In this document: positions 8,773 through 16,563 of the stretch, piece by piece
Layout of the letters: each line of letters starts with the position of its first letter
Position numbering within the stretch: the stretch's first letter is position 1
DNA from: Rhodoferax sp. BAB1
GTDB taxonomy: Bacteria; Pseudomonadota; Gammaproteobacteria; Burkholderiales; Burkholderiaceae_C
Assembly: GCF_013334205.1 (NCBI RefSeq)
Contig: NZ_CP054424.1
Span: 2,934,001 to 2,998,000 of the forward strand
Length of the DNA: 64,000 bases
Direction: 5' to 3'
Position numbers and translations under genes: made by a program
The notes under the pieces: generated by a model
What the model saw: the letters and a program-made list of their open reading frames with translations, nothing else
Told to the model about the DNA's origin: nothing
Databases searched by the model: none

Positions 8773-9186
8773 GGGCTTCTTTCCCCCACTCACTCCCCCG
8801 CCCTCTCCCGCCCCGCCGGGCGGAAGAGGGGGCTTGGATTTGGCTTCTGGTCTCCGATTCAGCTTCTACGACGCAGACGTCGCCACTTTTTTCTTCTGGG
8901 CAATATTTCACGCCTACGGTCGTAGAGACCTCTGTGGACACAGGCTCGGCTCCGGCTGGCTACTGCGTGCCAGCAGCGAGACGAGAGCGGGGAAAGGGGC
9001 CTGTCTGTGCTGCGCCCGTCCCTGGCCATTGACTACGACCGTTGCCCTGAAATCTCCGCGTGAAGTCGCGGTGGCAAAGCCTCGCCCGTGATTCCGTCGC
9101 CGGCGCGCGCGGTCAAATGAGGCTCCCCTCTTCCGCCCGGCGGGGCGGGAGAGGGGTTGGGGGAGTGAGTGGGGGAAAAGAAGCCC
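8773..9186. repeat. Paired REP-like inverted repeat element, 414 bp
   Basis: This fills most of the 497-bp gap between the CMD gene and the Bug receptor. The left arm (8773-8832) and right arm (9125-9186) are near-perfect 60-nt inverted repeats beginning GGGCTTCTTTCCCCCACTCA. Each arm also contains its own hairpin, CCCTCTCCCGCC/GGGCGGAAGAGGG. About 290 bp lie between the arms, with no convincing ORF; the reading frames present are low-complexity by-products (SRPAGRKRG phrases). A REP-doublet or MITE is the best description. No RAYT or other transposase is encoded in this window. Confidence 0.8.
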
Positions 9187-9241
9187 AGCAGAATGCAGCT
9201 TCTTCAGAGGAAGCAAACCGCAATTGGCAACGACAACAGCG

Positions 9242-10222
9242 TCAATCCGGCTTGATGTTGTTGTCCTTCACCACCTTGGCCCAGATGTCCATCTGGCGCT
9301 CGATGAAGGCCTGGCCAACCTGGGGCGTGCCGCCGAGCACGTCGATGCCCTGGCTCTCCAGCCGCTTGGCGACTTCGGGGTTCTTCATGACCTTGTTGAT
9401 GGCGTCATTCATGCGCTGCACGATGGCCGGCGGCGTCTTGGCCGGGGCCAGCACGGCCCACCAGGCCGGTGCGTCGAAACCGGCAAAACCGCTCTCGGCG
9501 ATGGTCGGCACACTGGGCAACTGCGGCGCCCGCTTGGAAGTCGTTACCGCCAGGGCGCGCATGCGCTGGCTGTCGATGTGCGGCTTGACCACGAACACCG
9601 ACCCGATGGCCAGCGGCACGTGGCCGGCGACTGCGTCGTTCATCAGCGGGCCGCCGCCCTTGTAGGGGATGTGGTTGAAGCTCATGCCACCGTTGCGCCC
9701 CAGCAGTGCCATGGCCAGGTGGCCCAGGCTGCCCGAGCCGATGGAGCCGTAGCTCGCACCCTTGGCCGCCTTACCTGAGGCCACCACATCGGCAAAGCTC
9801 TTGAACTCGGAGCCGGCGTGCGTGGCCAGCACCATGGGCGAGGTGCCAATCACGATAACCGTGCTCAGGTCCTTCTTCGAATCGAAGGGCAGGTTGGGAA
9901 TCAGGCTGGGGTTGACGCCATGGGTGTCGAAGACCACGGCGAAGGTGTAGCCGTCGGCCGGCGCTGCAGCCACGGCGGCCGCACCGATGGAGCCGGATGC
10001 ACCGCCCTTGTTCTCGACAATGATGTTCTGCCCCAGCTCCTGCTGCAGGTGGGGCGCCAGCAGGCGCGAGACCTGGTCCACCGAGCCACCGGGAGGGAAC
10101 ACCGCCACCAGCTTGATGGCCTGACGGGCCGGCCATTCCTGGGCCAGCGCGCCCTGGGCCAGGCCCAGGCAGGCGGCGCCGGCCAGCGCCAGCAGCAGGC
10201 GCAAGGGGGTTCTCTTGTTCAT
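9242..10222 (-). CDS. Bug/TctC-family periplasmic substrate-binding protein
   Basis: 326 residues. An N-terminal signal peptide (MNKRTPLRLLLALAGAACLG, cleavage after ALA) precedes a type II periplasmic binding fold. Family hallmarks are IKLVAVFPPGGSVDQVSRLL, IIVENKGGASGSIGAAAV and the closing VPTIAESGFAGFDAP. Such receptors feed tripartite tricarboxylate transporters or act alone as sensors, and are greatly expanded in Burkholderiales. No TctA/TctB membrane genes lie nearby, so this is an orphan and the ligand, probably a carboxylate, cannot be named. The start at 10222 has an SD (AGGAG) 7-8 nt upstream. It is divergent from the MBL hydrolase. Confidence 0.92.
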   Translation of the reverse strand: MNKRTPLRLLLALAGAACLGLAQGALAQEWPARQAIKLVAVFPPGGSVDQVSRLLAPHLQQELGQNIIVENKGGASGSIGAAAVAAAPADGYTFAVVFDTHGVNPSLIPNLPFDSKKDLSTVIVIGTSPMVLATHAGSEFKSFADVVASGKAAKGASYGSIGSGSLGHLAMALLGRNGGMSFNHIPYKGGGPLMNDAVAGHVPLAIGSVFVVKPHIDSQRMRALAVTTSKRAPQLPSVPTIAESGFAGFDAPAWWAVLAPAKTPPAIVQRMNDAINKVMKNPEVAKRLESQGIDVLGGTPQVGQAFIERQMDIWAKVVKDNNIKPD

Positions 10223-10278
10223 GTCCGTGTCTCCTATAGAGTTGGGGTTGTCGTTGCATCCTAAGTCCAAAGCCCCGC

Positions 10279-11178
10279 ATGTCCACCCCGCAACAACCCC
10301 AGTCCGGCCTGCTGGCCGCGCCCGCCTGGCAGCACGAGTTGGCCGTGGCCCTGCTGCCGCACGTGCGGCGCCTGACCGCTCCCAACCCGGGGCTGATGAC
10401 CGGCCCCGGCACCAACAGCTACCTCGTCGGTGAAAGCGCCACGGGCTGGCTGGTCATCGACCCGGGGCCGGACGAGCCCGCCCACATCGAGCGCCTGTGG
10501 CAGGCGACGGGCGGCGACATCCGCCTCATCGTCTGCACCCATTCGCATGCCGACCATGCGCCGGCCGCGCGCCCCCTGCAGGCCCTGTGTGCACAGCGCG
10601 GCGGCGGCACGCCGCCGGTGCTGGGCCTGCCTTCGGCGCCCACGGCCAAGCCCGGCAGCCTTTTCGTGCCGGACCGGGCCCTGGCCGACGGCGAGCCCCT
10701 CACGCTGCAGGCTGCCGACGGACAAGCGCGCCACACCCTGCAGGTCATCCACACGCCGGGCCACGCGGCCAACCACCTCTGCCTGCTGCTGGCGCAGGAC
10801 GGCCTGCTGTTCTCGGGTGACCACATCCTCAACGGCAGCACCACGGTGATCAATCCGCCCGACGGCCAGATGACGGCCTACCTGGACGCGCTGGACGCGC
10901 TGGACGCGGCCTGTGTCACCCTGGGCCTGGGCTACATCCTGCCGGCGCACGGCCACGTGATGGACGAGGCACGTACCGTCATCGCGAAGCTGAAAGCCCA
11001 CCGGCTGGCGCGCGAAGCCAAGGTGCGGGTCGCCATGCAGGCGCGACCGCAAGGCACGCTGGATGACTGGGTGGCCCTCGCCTATGACGACGTCCCGCAA
11101 GACATCTGGCCGCTGGCCAAGCGCTCGCTGCTGGCCCATGTCGAACGCCTGCAATCCCTTGCAGGTGGCACACCATGA
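10279..11178 (+). CDS. MBL-fold metallo-hydrolase (LACTB2/glyoxalase II-like)
   Basis: 299 residues, cytoplasmic. The metallo-beta-lactamase metal motif is THSHADHAP (H88, H90, D92, H93), followed by HTPGHAANH, LFSGDHILNG and LPAHGHVMDEA supplying the other ligands. The C-terminal winged region (HRLAREAKV...DVPQDIWPLAKRSLLAHVERL) is typical of the LACTB2/beta-lactamase-like hydrolase group. That group includes thioesterases and an endoribonuclease, so the substrate is open. The last codons overlap the start of the downstream pseudouridine-synthase-like gene by 4 bp (ATGA), which implies translational coupling. Confidence 0.88.
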   Translation: MSTPQQPQSGLLAAPAWQHELAVALLPHVRRLTAPNPGLMTGPGTNSYLVGESATGWLVIDPGPDEPAHIERLWQATGGDIRLIVCTHSHADHAPAARPLQALCAQRGGGTPPVLGLPSAPTAKPGSLFVPDRALADGEPLTLQAADGQARHTLQVIHTPGHAANHLCLLLAQDGLLFSGDHILNGSTTVINPPDGQMTAYLDALDALDAACVTLGLGYILPAHGHVMDEARTVIAKLKAHRLAREAKVRVAMQARPQGTLDDWVALAYDDVPQDIWPLAKRSLLAHVERLQSLAGGTP

Positions 11179-11891
11179 GTGAACCCGTGCGCCTATCCAA
11201 ACGAGTGGCCGCCCTGCTTCCTTGCTCGCGCAAGGAAGCAGAACAGTACATCGAAGGCGGCTGGGTCCGGGTCAACGGCCAGGTGGTCGAAGAGCCCCAT
11301 TTCCGGGTGCTGGACGAGAAGGTCGAGCTCGACCCGGAGGCCCGGCTGATGGAGCTGCCACCGGTGACGCTGCTGCTGCACAAACCCGCCGGCCAGGCCG
11401 CGCCCCTGCAGCTCTTGAGCGCAGCCACCCATTGGCAGGACGACCCCAGCGGCATCCGCGTGCTCAAGCGCCACTTCAGCCAGCTCACCCCCCTGGTCCC
11501 GCTGGAGCCTGCGGCCAGCGGCATGCTGGTGTACAGCCAGGACTGGCGCGTGGCACGCAAACTGACCGAAGACGAGCGCCTGATCGAGGTGGAAGTGACG
11601 GTCGAAGTCCAGGGCGAGGTCTCGGCCGCCCAGCTGGCGCTGCTGATGCGGGACACCGACACACGCGGGCAGCCGCTACCGATGGTCAAGGCCAGCCTCA
11701 ACAGCAGCGCCGAGGGCCGCAGCAAATTGCGTTTTGCCATCAAGGGCGTGCACCCCGGCCTGATCGCCTATGTGTGCGAACGCGCAGGCCTGCAGATCCT
11801 GGCCATGAAACGCATCCGCATCGGCCGCGTGCCCATGACCCAGCTGCCGCCCGGACAGTGGCGCTATCTGCAGGCGAACGAGCGCTTCTAG
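11175..11891 (+). CDS. Degenerate RluB/RluE/RluF-type pseudouridine synthase-like protein, catalytic Asp replaced
   Basis: 238 residues. An N-terminal S4 RNA-binding domain (about 5-55; RVAALLPCSRKEAEQYIEGG, VRVNGQVV) precedes a pseudouridine-synthase-like domain. At the position of the invariant GRLDxxTxGL motif this protein has VPLEPAASGMLVYS, so the nucleophilic Asp is a Glu (E111). The RNA-contacting NRQIRR motif is replaced by HPGLIAY (192-198). It may therefore bind RNA without isomerising uridine, or use an unusual mechanism. It is translationally coupled to the MBL hydrolase by the ATGA overlap. Annotation as an active rRNA pseudouridine synthase would be unsafe. Confidence 0.8.
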   Translation: MSEPVRLSKRVAALLPCSRKEAEQYIEGGWVRVNGQVVEEPHFRVLDEKVELDPEARLMELPPVTLLLHKPAGQAAPLQLLSAATHWQDDPSGIRVLKRHFSQLTPLVPLEPAASGMLVYSQDWRVARKLTEDERLIEVEVTVEVQGEVSAAQLALLMRDTDTRGQPLPMVKASLNSSAEGRSKLRFAIKGVHPGLIAYVCERAGLQILAMKRIRIGRVPMTQLPPGQWRYLQANERF

Positions 11892-11955
11892 GGTCGCGCC
11901 TGCGCGCCCGCGGCGCTGCTAAACTGCCTGCGCAAAGCACATTACAGGGGGAGAG

Positions 11956-13179
11956 ATGGACAGCACAACACAGCGCCACGGCATCGCCGCCTACCGGCTG
12001 CGGTTTTCCGGCAGCGGCGGCGAGTACTTCCGCGTCTGGATCATCAACCTGCTGCTGTCCATCGTCACGCTGGGCCTGTACACCCCCTGGGCCCGCCGGC
12101 GCACCGCGCGTTATTTCTACGACCACACCGTGATCGCCGGCAGCCCGCTGGAGTTCACCGCGCCGCTGCGCAAGATGGTGGTGAGTTTCATCCTCTTCGT
12201 CCTGCTCTACCTGGCCTACAAGATCGCCGCCGAGACCGGGCAGGAGACCATGGTGCTGGTCTTCATCGTGGGCGCCGCCCTGCTGGCGCCCTACCTCTGG
12301 GGCAGCGCCATGCGCTTTCGCCTGGCCAGTACACGCTGGCGCGGCCTGCAACTGCACTTTGCCGCCCGCTGGAAGGACGTCTACCTGGCCAGCTGGCCCA
12401 TCTTCCTGATGGCCGCGATCTGGGTGGCCATCAACTACGGGCTCGATGCCCTGGCCGCCGACCTGCCCGCCCCAGCCGCGCGCACCTCACGCGGCGCCCC
12501 CGCGCCCGCCTGGCCCGCCGTGAGCCCGCCCATGTGGGGGCTGATCGCCCTGGGCATCGTGCTCAGCGTGCTGTGCGTCATCCGCGTCGAGTTCAACTAC
12601 AAGAGCCTGCTGGTGCTGCGCGCCGGCATCGGCAAGCAGCGTGGCCGCTGGAAACCAGTCTACAGCGACTTCGTGCGCATCTGGGGCGCCACCATCGTGG
12701 TGTTCCTCGCCGGGGTAGCGCTGGTGCTGGCCCTGGGCGCCGGCCTGATCTTCTCCGCCCAGGCCCTGTTCGAGAACATGCGCGGCATGGGGCTGCTGCA
12801 GTTCATCCTCATCATCGCCTTCGTGCTAGCGGCCCTGCTGGCCCTGGTCATCGCCTCGGCACCGGCGCGTGCCTACCGCGAGGCCCGCATGTTCAAGCTG
12901 ATCTGGAGCAATGTGGGCCTGAGCCAGATCGCCCGCTTCAAATGCGATCTGCAGCACTGGGCCTTTGTGCGCCTGCGCATCAAGAACATCCTGCTCACCT
13001 TCCTGACCCTGGGCTTCTACCGCCCCTTCGCCCGCGTCAGCGAATACCGCATGAAGTCCGACTCGGTCACCCTGCATGTCAAGGGCGGGCTGGACCAATT
13101 GGTCGGCGAGCTGGTGCACCAGCAGGACGGCCTGGGCGATGCGCTGGCCGACGCCGCCGGCCTTGACATCGTCGGCTGA
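11956..13179 (+). CDS. DUF898 (YjgN-type) polytopic membrane protein
   Basis: 407 residues. It begins YRLRFSGSGGEYFRVWIINL (about 10-29), the DUF898 signature, and the same module recurs near the C-terminus (LRIKNILLTFLTLGFYRPFARVSEYRM). Multiple TM helices are visible at about 26-44, 75-92, 98-115, 155-175, 195-213, 248-270 and 285-305, with an Ala/Pro loop near 170-190. The function is unknown. Three bases separate it from the M48 peptidase downstream, so the two are almost certainly one transcript. A strong SD (GGGGGAGAG) precedes the start. Confidence 0.9.
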   Translation: MDSTTQRHGIAAYRLRFSGSGGEYFRVWIINLLLSIVTLGLYTPWARRRTARYFYDHTVIAGSPLEFTAPLRKMVVSFILFVLLYLAYKIAAETGQETMVLVFIVGAALLAPYLWGSAMRFRLASTRWRGLQLHFAARWKDVYLASWPIFLMAAIWVAINYGLDALAADLPAPAARTSRGAPAPAWPAVSPPMWGLIALGIVLSVLCVIRVEFNYKSLLVLRAGIGKQRGRWKPVYSDFVRIWGATIVVFLAGVALVLALGAGLIFSAQALFENMRGMGLLQFILIIAFVLAALLALVIASAPARAYREARMFKLIWSNVGLSQIARFKCDLQHWAFVRLRIKNILLTFLTLGFYRPFARVSEYRMKSDSVTLHVKGGLDQLVGELVHQQDGLGDALADAAGLDIVG

Positions 13180-13182
13180 CCA

Positions 13183-14319
13183 ATGGCCACGCCACCGAAG
13201 CCGGCCGCCCCCATCCGGGCCAAATGGTTCAACGGCCGCCACAGCCGCGCGCGCGAGGTGATGATTGCGCTGGAGCCCGGCCCGCGGGGCCCGGCCCTGC
13301 ACCTGCATGTGCTGGACCTGCCCCATGCCGCCTCGCGCCGCTTCGAATACGGCGAGGTCGAGTGGCCCCCGTTATGGAGCGCGGGGCGCGCCCCGGAACG
13401 CATCACCGTGGCGCTGCGCGACCACGGCAGCGTGGAGATCGACCAGCCCCAGGCCTGGCAGTTGGCGCTGGCCGCCGCCGGCGCCCGCCCCAGTCTGGCG
13501 CAGCGCATGCAGACCCGCTGGCCCGTGCTGCTGGGCGTGCTGCTCTTGGCCGTGGCCGGCCTGCTGGCCTTCTACCGCTGGGGCACGCCCTGGGCTGCGG
13601 CGCAACTCAGCCGTCACGTGCCGCTGGCCTGGGAACTCAGCCTGAGCCAGCAGGCCCTGGCGCAGATCGACCAGGCCTGGCTCAAGCCCAGTCAACTCGA
13701 TCCGCAACGCCAGGCCGAGTTGCGCACGCAATTCACCGAATTGCTGGCCCGCCTGTCCCCGCAGCTCAAGCGTTATCCGGCCTACGCCCCGCGCTACGAG
13801 CTGCACTTTCGCCGCGGCATGGGCCCCAACGCCTTTGCCCTGCCGGGCGGCACCCTGGTGATGACCGACGAACTGGTCGAGACGGCCGCCAAACAGGGCC
13901 TGGGCGACGACGCGCTGCTGGGCGTGCTGGCGCACGAGATCGGCCACGTCGAGCACCGCCACGGCACCCGGCTGGTGGTCGAACAGGGCGTGCTCAACGT
14001 CGGCCTGGGGCTGGCCCTGGGTGACGTCTCCAGCCTGGTGTCCATGACCAGCACGGTCCTGACCGGCCTGGCCTACCGGCGCCAGCACGAGAACGAATCC
14101 GACTGCTTTGCGCTGCAGCTGATGACCCTGGCGCAGCGTCCCACCGCCCCCATGGCCGACCTGCTGCTGGGCATGTCCGGCCGCGGCAAGGCCACAGCCG
14201 AGCCGGCCGCCAAAGCCGGCGGCAGCACGATGGGCGACTGGTTCAGCACCCACCCGGCCACGCCGGAGCGCGCCGAGCGGCTCAAGGCCGGGCTGGGCGC
14301 CGCCACCTGCCCGGGCTGA
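13183..14319 (+). CDS. M48-family membrane-anchored zinc metallopeptidase
   Basis: 378 residues. A soluble N-terminal segment (1-110) precedes one TM helix (about 113-131). The M48 peptidase domain has the zinc motif HEIGHVEH (H251, E252, H255) and the downstream Glu in HENESDCFAL (about 303-305). The C-terminal FSTHPATPERAERL matches the conserved STHP motif of M48 enzymes. A single membrane anchor with a peptidase domain suggests processing of envelope proteins. It directly follows the DUF898 gene (3 bp), a pairing suggesting that the membrane protein is partner or substrate; that is inference. A repeat element follows the stop. Confidence 0.9.
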   Translation: MATPPKPAAPIRAKWFNGRHSRAREVMIALEPGPRGPALHLHVLDLPHAASRRFEYGEVEWPPLWSAGRAPERITVALRDHGSVEIDQPQAWQLALAAAGARPSLAQRMQTRWPVLLGVLLLAVAGLLAFYRWGTPWAAAQLSRHVPLAWELSLSQQALAQIDQAWLKPSQLDPQRQAELRTQFTELLARLSPQLKRYPAYAPRYELHFRRGMGPNAFALPGGTLVMTDELVETAAKQGLGDDALLGVLAHEIGHVEHRHGTRLVVEQGVLNVGLGLALGDVSSLVSMTSTVLTGLAYRRQHENESDCFALQLMTLAQRPTAPMADLLLGMSGRGKATAEPAAKAGGSTMGDWFSTHPATPERAERLKAGLGAATCPG

Positions 14320-14340
14320 AGTCCTGGCAGCCTGCGAACA

Positions 14341-14545
14341 GAACTTGTGAAGAAATCGTAGCGAGCAGCCCGAGCGCAAGGCGGACGGAGCGCAGCCACC
14401 GGAACGTACTTTCCGTACGTGAGGATGGCGACAACGCAGTTGCGGCGCAGGCTAACTTTCGTGGAGCGAAAGTTAAGCGCAGCGGCCAGAGCCAACACCG
14501 CCCAACGCGGCGATCGGGTTGCGCAGTAGATTTATTCGCAAGTTC
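14341..14545. repeat. Long copy of the dispersed inverted-repeat element (family A, copy 2)
   Basis: It starts GAACTTGTGAAGAAATC (14341-14357) and ends GATTTATTCGCAAGTTC (about 14529-14545), with ends complementary to each other. It shares its outer sequence with the short copy at 1045-1117, including the phrase CGAGCGCAAGGCGGACGGAG, but holds about 130 extra bp. That insert contains two perfect hairpins, ACGTAC/GTACGT (14404-14420) and TAACTTTCG/CGAAAGTTA (14453-14475). The right edge abuts the TGA of the LysR gene, exactly as copy 1 abuts a TGA. It lies between two convergent genes and could serve as their transcription terminator. Confidence 0.75.
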
Positions 14546-15445
14546 TCAGGCGCGGAACAGTCGGCCGCGCGCTGCCTGCGTGATGGCGGCCACCGCCGGG
14601 TGCTTGATGCGCCGCTCCACCGAGACCGCATAGAACTCCTCGACCAGCTCCTCATCGCCGCGCCCGAGCACCTCCACGCCGTAATGGGCCACGGTCTCGG
14701 CTTCGAGCACGCTGGGCGACATGAACACCCCGCGCCCCTCACGACCGAAGGCCGTCATCAGCGCGCCGTCGTCGAACTCGCCCACGAAACGCGGCTGGAT
14801 CTGATGGCGCGCCAGCCAGGCGTCGAGCTGCTGGCGCACCGAGGAAGCCGCCCCCTGGATCAGCATGGGCGCGCCATGCAGACACTGCGGGAAAGCCCCC
14901 TGCAGCTGGCTGCGCAGCGCCGGGGCGCAGAAAAAGCTCATGCGCGAGGTGCCCAGGGCGTGGTTGTAGGCTTTCACGCTGATGCGCCGCGTCAGCGGTT
15001 CGTCGGCAATCACCAGGTCCAGCCGGTGCAGGGCCAGTTGCGCCAGCAGGTCGGGAAACTTGCCTTCCACGCCGATCAGGCGCACCGGCAGCTCCAGGTC
15101 CATGGCCGGCTCCAGCAGGCGGTAGGCCACCGACTTGGCCACCGAGTCCGCCACCCCCACACGGAAGTCCAGCACCCGCGGCCCGCTCAGCGGCTGGCGC
15201 AGGGCGGCTTCCAGTTCGGCCCCGAGTGTGAAGATCTCGTCGGCATAGCCCAGGGCCACGCGACCGTCATCGGTCAGCTCGAGCTGGCGGCCGCTCTTGC
15301 GAAACAGCTTGCGCCCCAGTCGCTCTTCCAGCAGCTTGATCTGCCCGGACAGCGTCTGGGGTGTTGTATGTAACTGCTCACCCGCTCTCAAGATACCGCC
15401 AGATCTGGCTGCGACCCAGAAATAATGCAGATGTTTGAAATTCAT
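14546..15445 (-). CDS. LysR-family transcriptional regulator, NhaR-like
   Basis: 299 residues. An N-terminal winged helix-turn-helix (MNFKHLHYFWVAARSGGILR onward) reads closest to NhaR, the sodium/lithium-responsive LysR regulator, which opens with the same NxxHLxYFW pattern. The C-terminal type II binding-protein-like effector domain is about 90-290. No nhaA antiporter gene is adjacent, so the target is unknown. It is divergent from an IscR-like regulator across a 134-bp intergenic region that probably carries both promoters. The stop codon abuts repeat family A. Confidence 0.85.
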   Translation of the reverse strand: MNFKHLHYFWVAARSGGILRAGEQLHTTPQTLSGQIKLLEERLGRKLFRKSGRQLELTDDGRVALGYADEIFTLGAELEAALRQPLSGPRVLDFRVGVADSVAKSVAYRLLEPAMDLELPVRLIGVEGKFPDLLAQLALHRLDLVIADEPLTRRISVKAYNHALGTSRMSFFCAPALRSQLQGAFPQCLHGAPMLIQGAASSVRQQLDAWLARHQIQPRFVGEFDDGALMTAFGREGRGVFMSPSVLEAETVAHYGVEVLGRGDEELVEEFYAVSVERRIKHPAVAAITQAARGRLFRA

Positions 15446-15579
15446 GGGAACTCTTTCACTTCGGTTTTCTCGAAGTAATTATCCTGAAAATTCGAATTTA
15501 CCGGAAGATCGATGCGCCCTACAGTTCTTTGTGCGGACGCTTTCCGTCCGTGCCCTCTGTCTGCAGAAAGGAAACTGCC

Positions 15580-16113
15580 ATGCGTTTAAGCGCCAAGAGC
15601 CGGTTTGCCGTCGCCGCCATGATTGATCTCGCCTTGCGCGAGAGTTCGGGGCCTGTGCCCCTGAACTCCATCGGGCAAAGGCTGCAGATCTCCCTGTCCT
15701 ATCTGGAACAACTCTTCAGCAAGCTGCGTCAGCAAGGGCTGGTGGAGAGCACGCGCGGGCCGGGCGGGGGTTACACCCTGGGCCGCAGCGCCCAGCTCAT
15801 CAGCGTGGCCGACATCATCCGTGCCGTCGAGGGGACTCGTGCCCTGCAGGCCGATGCCGCCACCGAGGCCGGTGAAGCCGGCTGGCAGCTGACACAGGAT
15901 CTGTGGAGCGGTCTGAACAGCCGCATGATGGAGCACCTGCAGTCCATCAAGCTGTTGCAGCTCTGCCAGGAACAGCGCGCCAAGGGTGTGCCGGTCGAGG
16001 AGCGCCCCGCCAGCCGGCGCGGCATCTTCACCCAGCGCAAGTCCGAGGCCCCCAAGGTGACCGTGCCGAACTCGGTGTTCGCCCTGGCCGGCGCGCTGGC
16101 CACCAAACGCTGA
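15580..16113 (+). CDS. Rrf2/IscR-like transcriptional regulator lacking Fe-S ligands
   Basis: 177 residues. The N-terminal winged helix is clearly IscR-like (MRLSAKSRFAVAAMIDLAL, ISLSYLEQLFSKLRQQGLV, RGPGGGYTLGR). IscR binds a [2Fe-2S] cluster through three Cys and one His in a loop around residues 92-107. Here that loop reads EGTRALQADAATEAGEAGWQ, with no Cys and no His, so it cannot bind the cluster in the usual way. The C-terminal tail (about 135-177) is basic. No isc or suf genes are adjacent. It may act as a constitutive apo-IscR-type regulator. The SD AAGGAAA precedes ATG 15580. The rnpB terminator lies just after the stop. Confidence 0.87.
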   Translation: MRLSAKSRFAVAAMIDLALRESSGPVPLNSIGQRLQISLSYLEQLFSKLRQQGLVESTRGPGGGYTLGRSAQLISVADIIRAVEGTRALQADAATEAGEAGWQLTQDLWSGLNSRMMEHLQSIKLLQLCQEQRAKGVPVEERPASRRGIFTQRKSEAPKVTVPNSVFALAGALATKR

Positions 16114-16145
16114 AAAAGAAAGGGGCGCTGCCCAGGCAGCGCCCC
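16113..16145 (-). terminator. Intrinsic terminator of rnpB
   Basis: A perfect 11-bp stem, GGGGCGCTGCC (16122-16132) with GGCAGCGCCCC (16135-16145), is followed on the minus strand by TTTCTTTTTC. This fits a Rho-independent terminator for rnpB. On the plus strand no U-run follows, so it would act poorly for the IscR-like gene. Confidence 0.85.
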
Positions 16146-16156
16146 TGCTGATAAGT

Positions 16157-16485
16157 GTGAAGTCAGCCGATAAGCCGGATTCTGTGCGCCGCGGTTGCCC
16201 GCGGTGTGACCGCCATTAATCTGGGCCGGGGGTCGCCCCACCGGCTCGGTGCTACCTACCCGCACACTCGGGGGGCCCCGTCAGCGTGTGCCTATTTGGT
16301 ATTGCTGCGCGTAGAGATTGCCCGTTTCACCCGCAGCGGGTTGCCCCACTGCGACTCGTCTCTGTTGCTCTGATCCTCACCTCACGGTGGAGAGGTGTTA
16401 CCTCCTACGCTGCCCTGTGCAGTCCGGACGTTCCTCCAGTGCCTGGTTTCCCAGATTGCACCAGCGGCGGTCTGGCTGACTTCAC
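16157..16485 (-). ncRNA. rnpB: RNase P RNA, bacterial class A
   Basis: The catalytic RNA of RNase P, which trims the 5' leader from pre-tRNA. On the minus strand the P1 helix forms between the 5' end GTGAAGTCAGCC and the 3' end GGCTGACTTCAC. Universal blocks are present: GAGGAACGTCCGGACTGCAC near the 5' end (CR-I), GGTAGGTAGCACC-type sequence in the middle, and ACAGAATCCGGCTTATCGGC near the 3' end (CR-V). About 329 nt is normal for betaproteobacteria. A promoter with an extended -10 lies directly upstream and an intrinsic terminator downstream. Ends are placed at P1; the mature ends may differ by a few bases. Confidence 0.95.
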
Positions 16486-16491
16486 AGCGTG

Positions 16492-16525
16492 ATTATCCCA
16501 GCAAGACCGGAATGGTGCCGCCGCG
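16492..16525 (-). promoter_or_regulatory. Probable rnpB promoter with extended -10
   Basis: On the minus strand TGGGATAAT gives the extended -10 motif TGnGATAAT. The hexamer lies at 16492-16497, about 7-12 nt before the first P1 base, which is the right spacing for a start at the RNA 5' end. The -35 region is poorly matched, as is common with extended -10 promoters. Confidence 0.5.
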
Positions 16526-16563
16526 TATCATGGCGACCTTCTTCTGCTTGATCACCACAAGCC

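Noticed and set aside
8690..9216. Short frames in the REP-like element that could be called hypothetical proteins
   Set aside because: The frames run through the inverted arms and yield phrases such as SRPAGRKRG, which arise from the repeat. No SD and no homology were seen.
16286..16492. Small plus-strand frame within rnpB
   Set aside because: The region is clearly the RNase P RNA on the opposite strand, with conserved sequence and P1 pairing.
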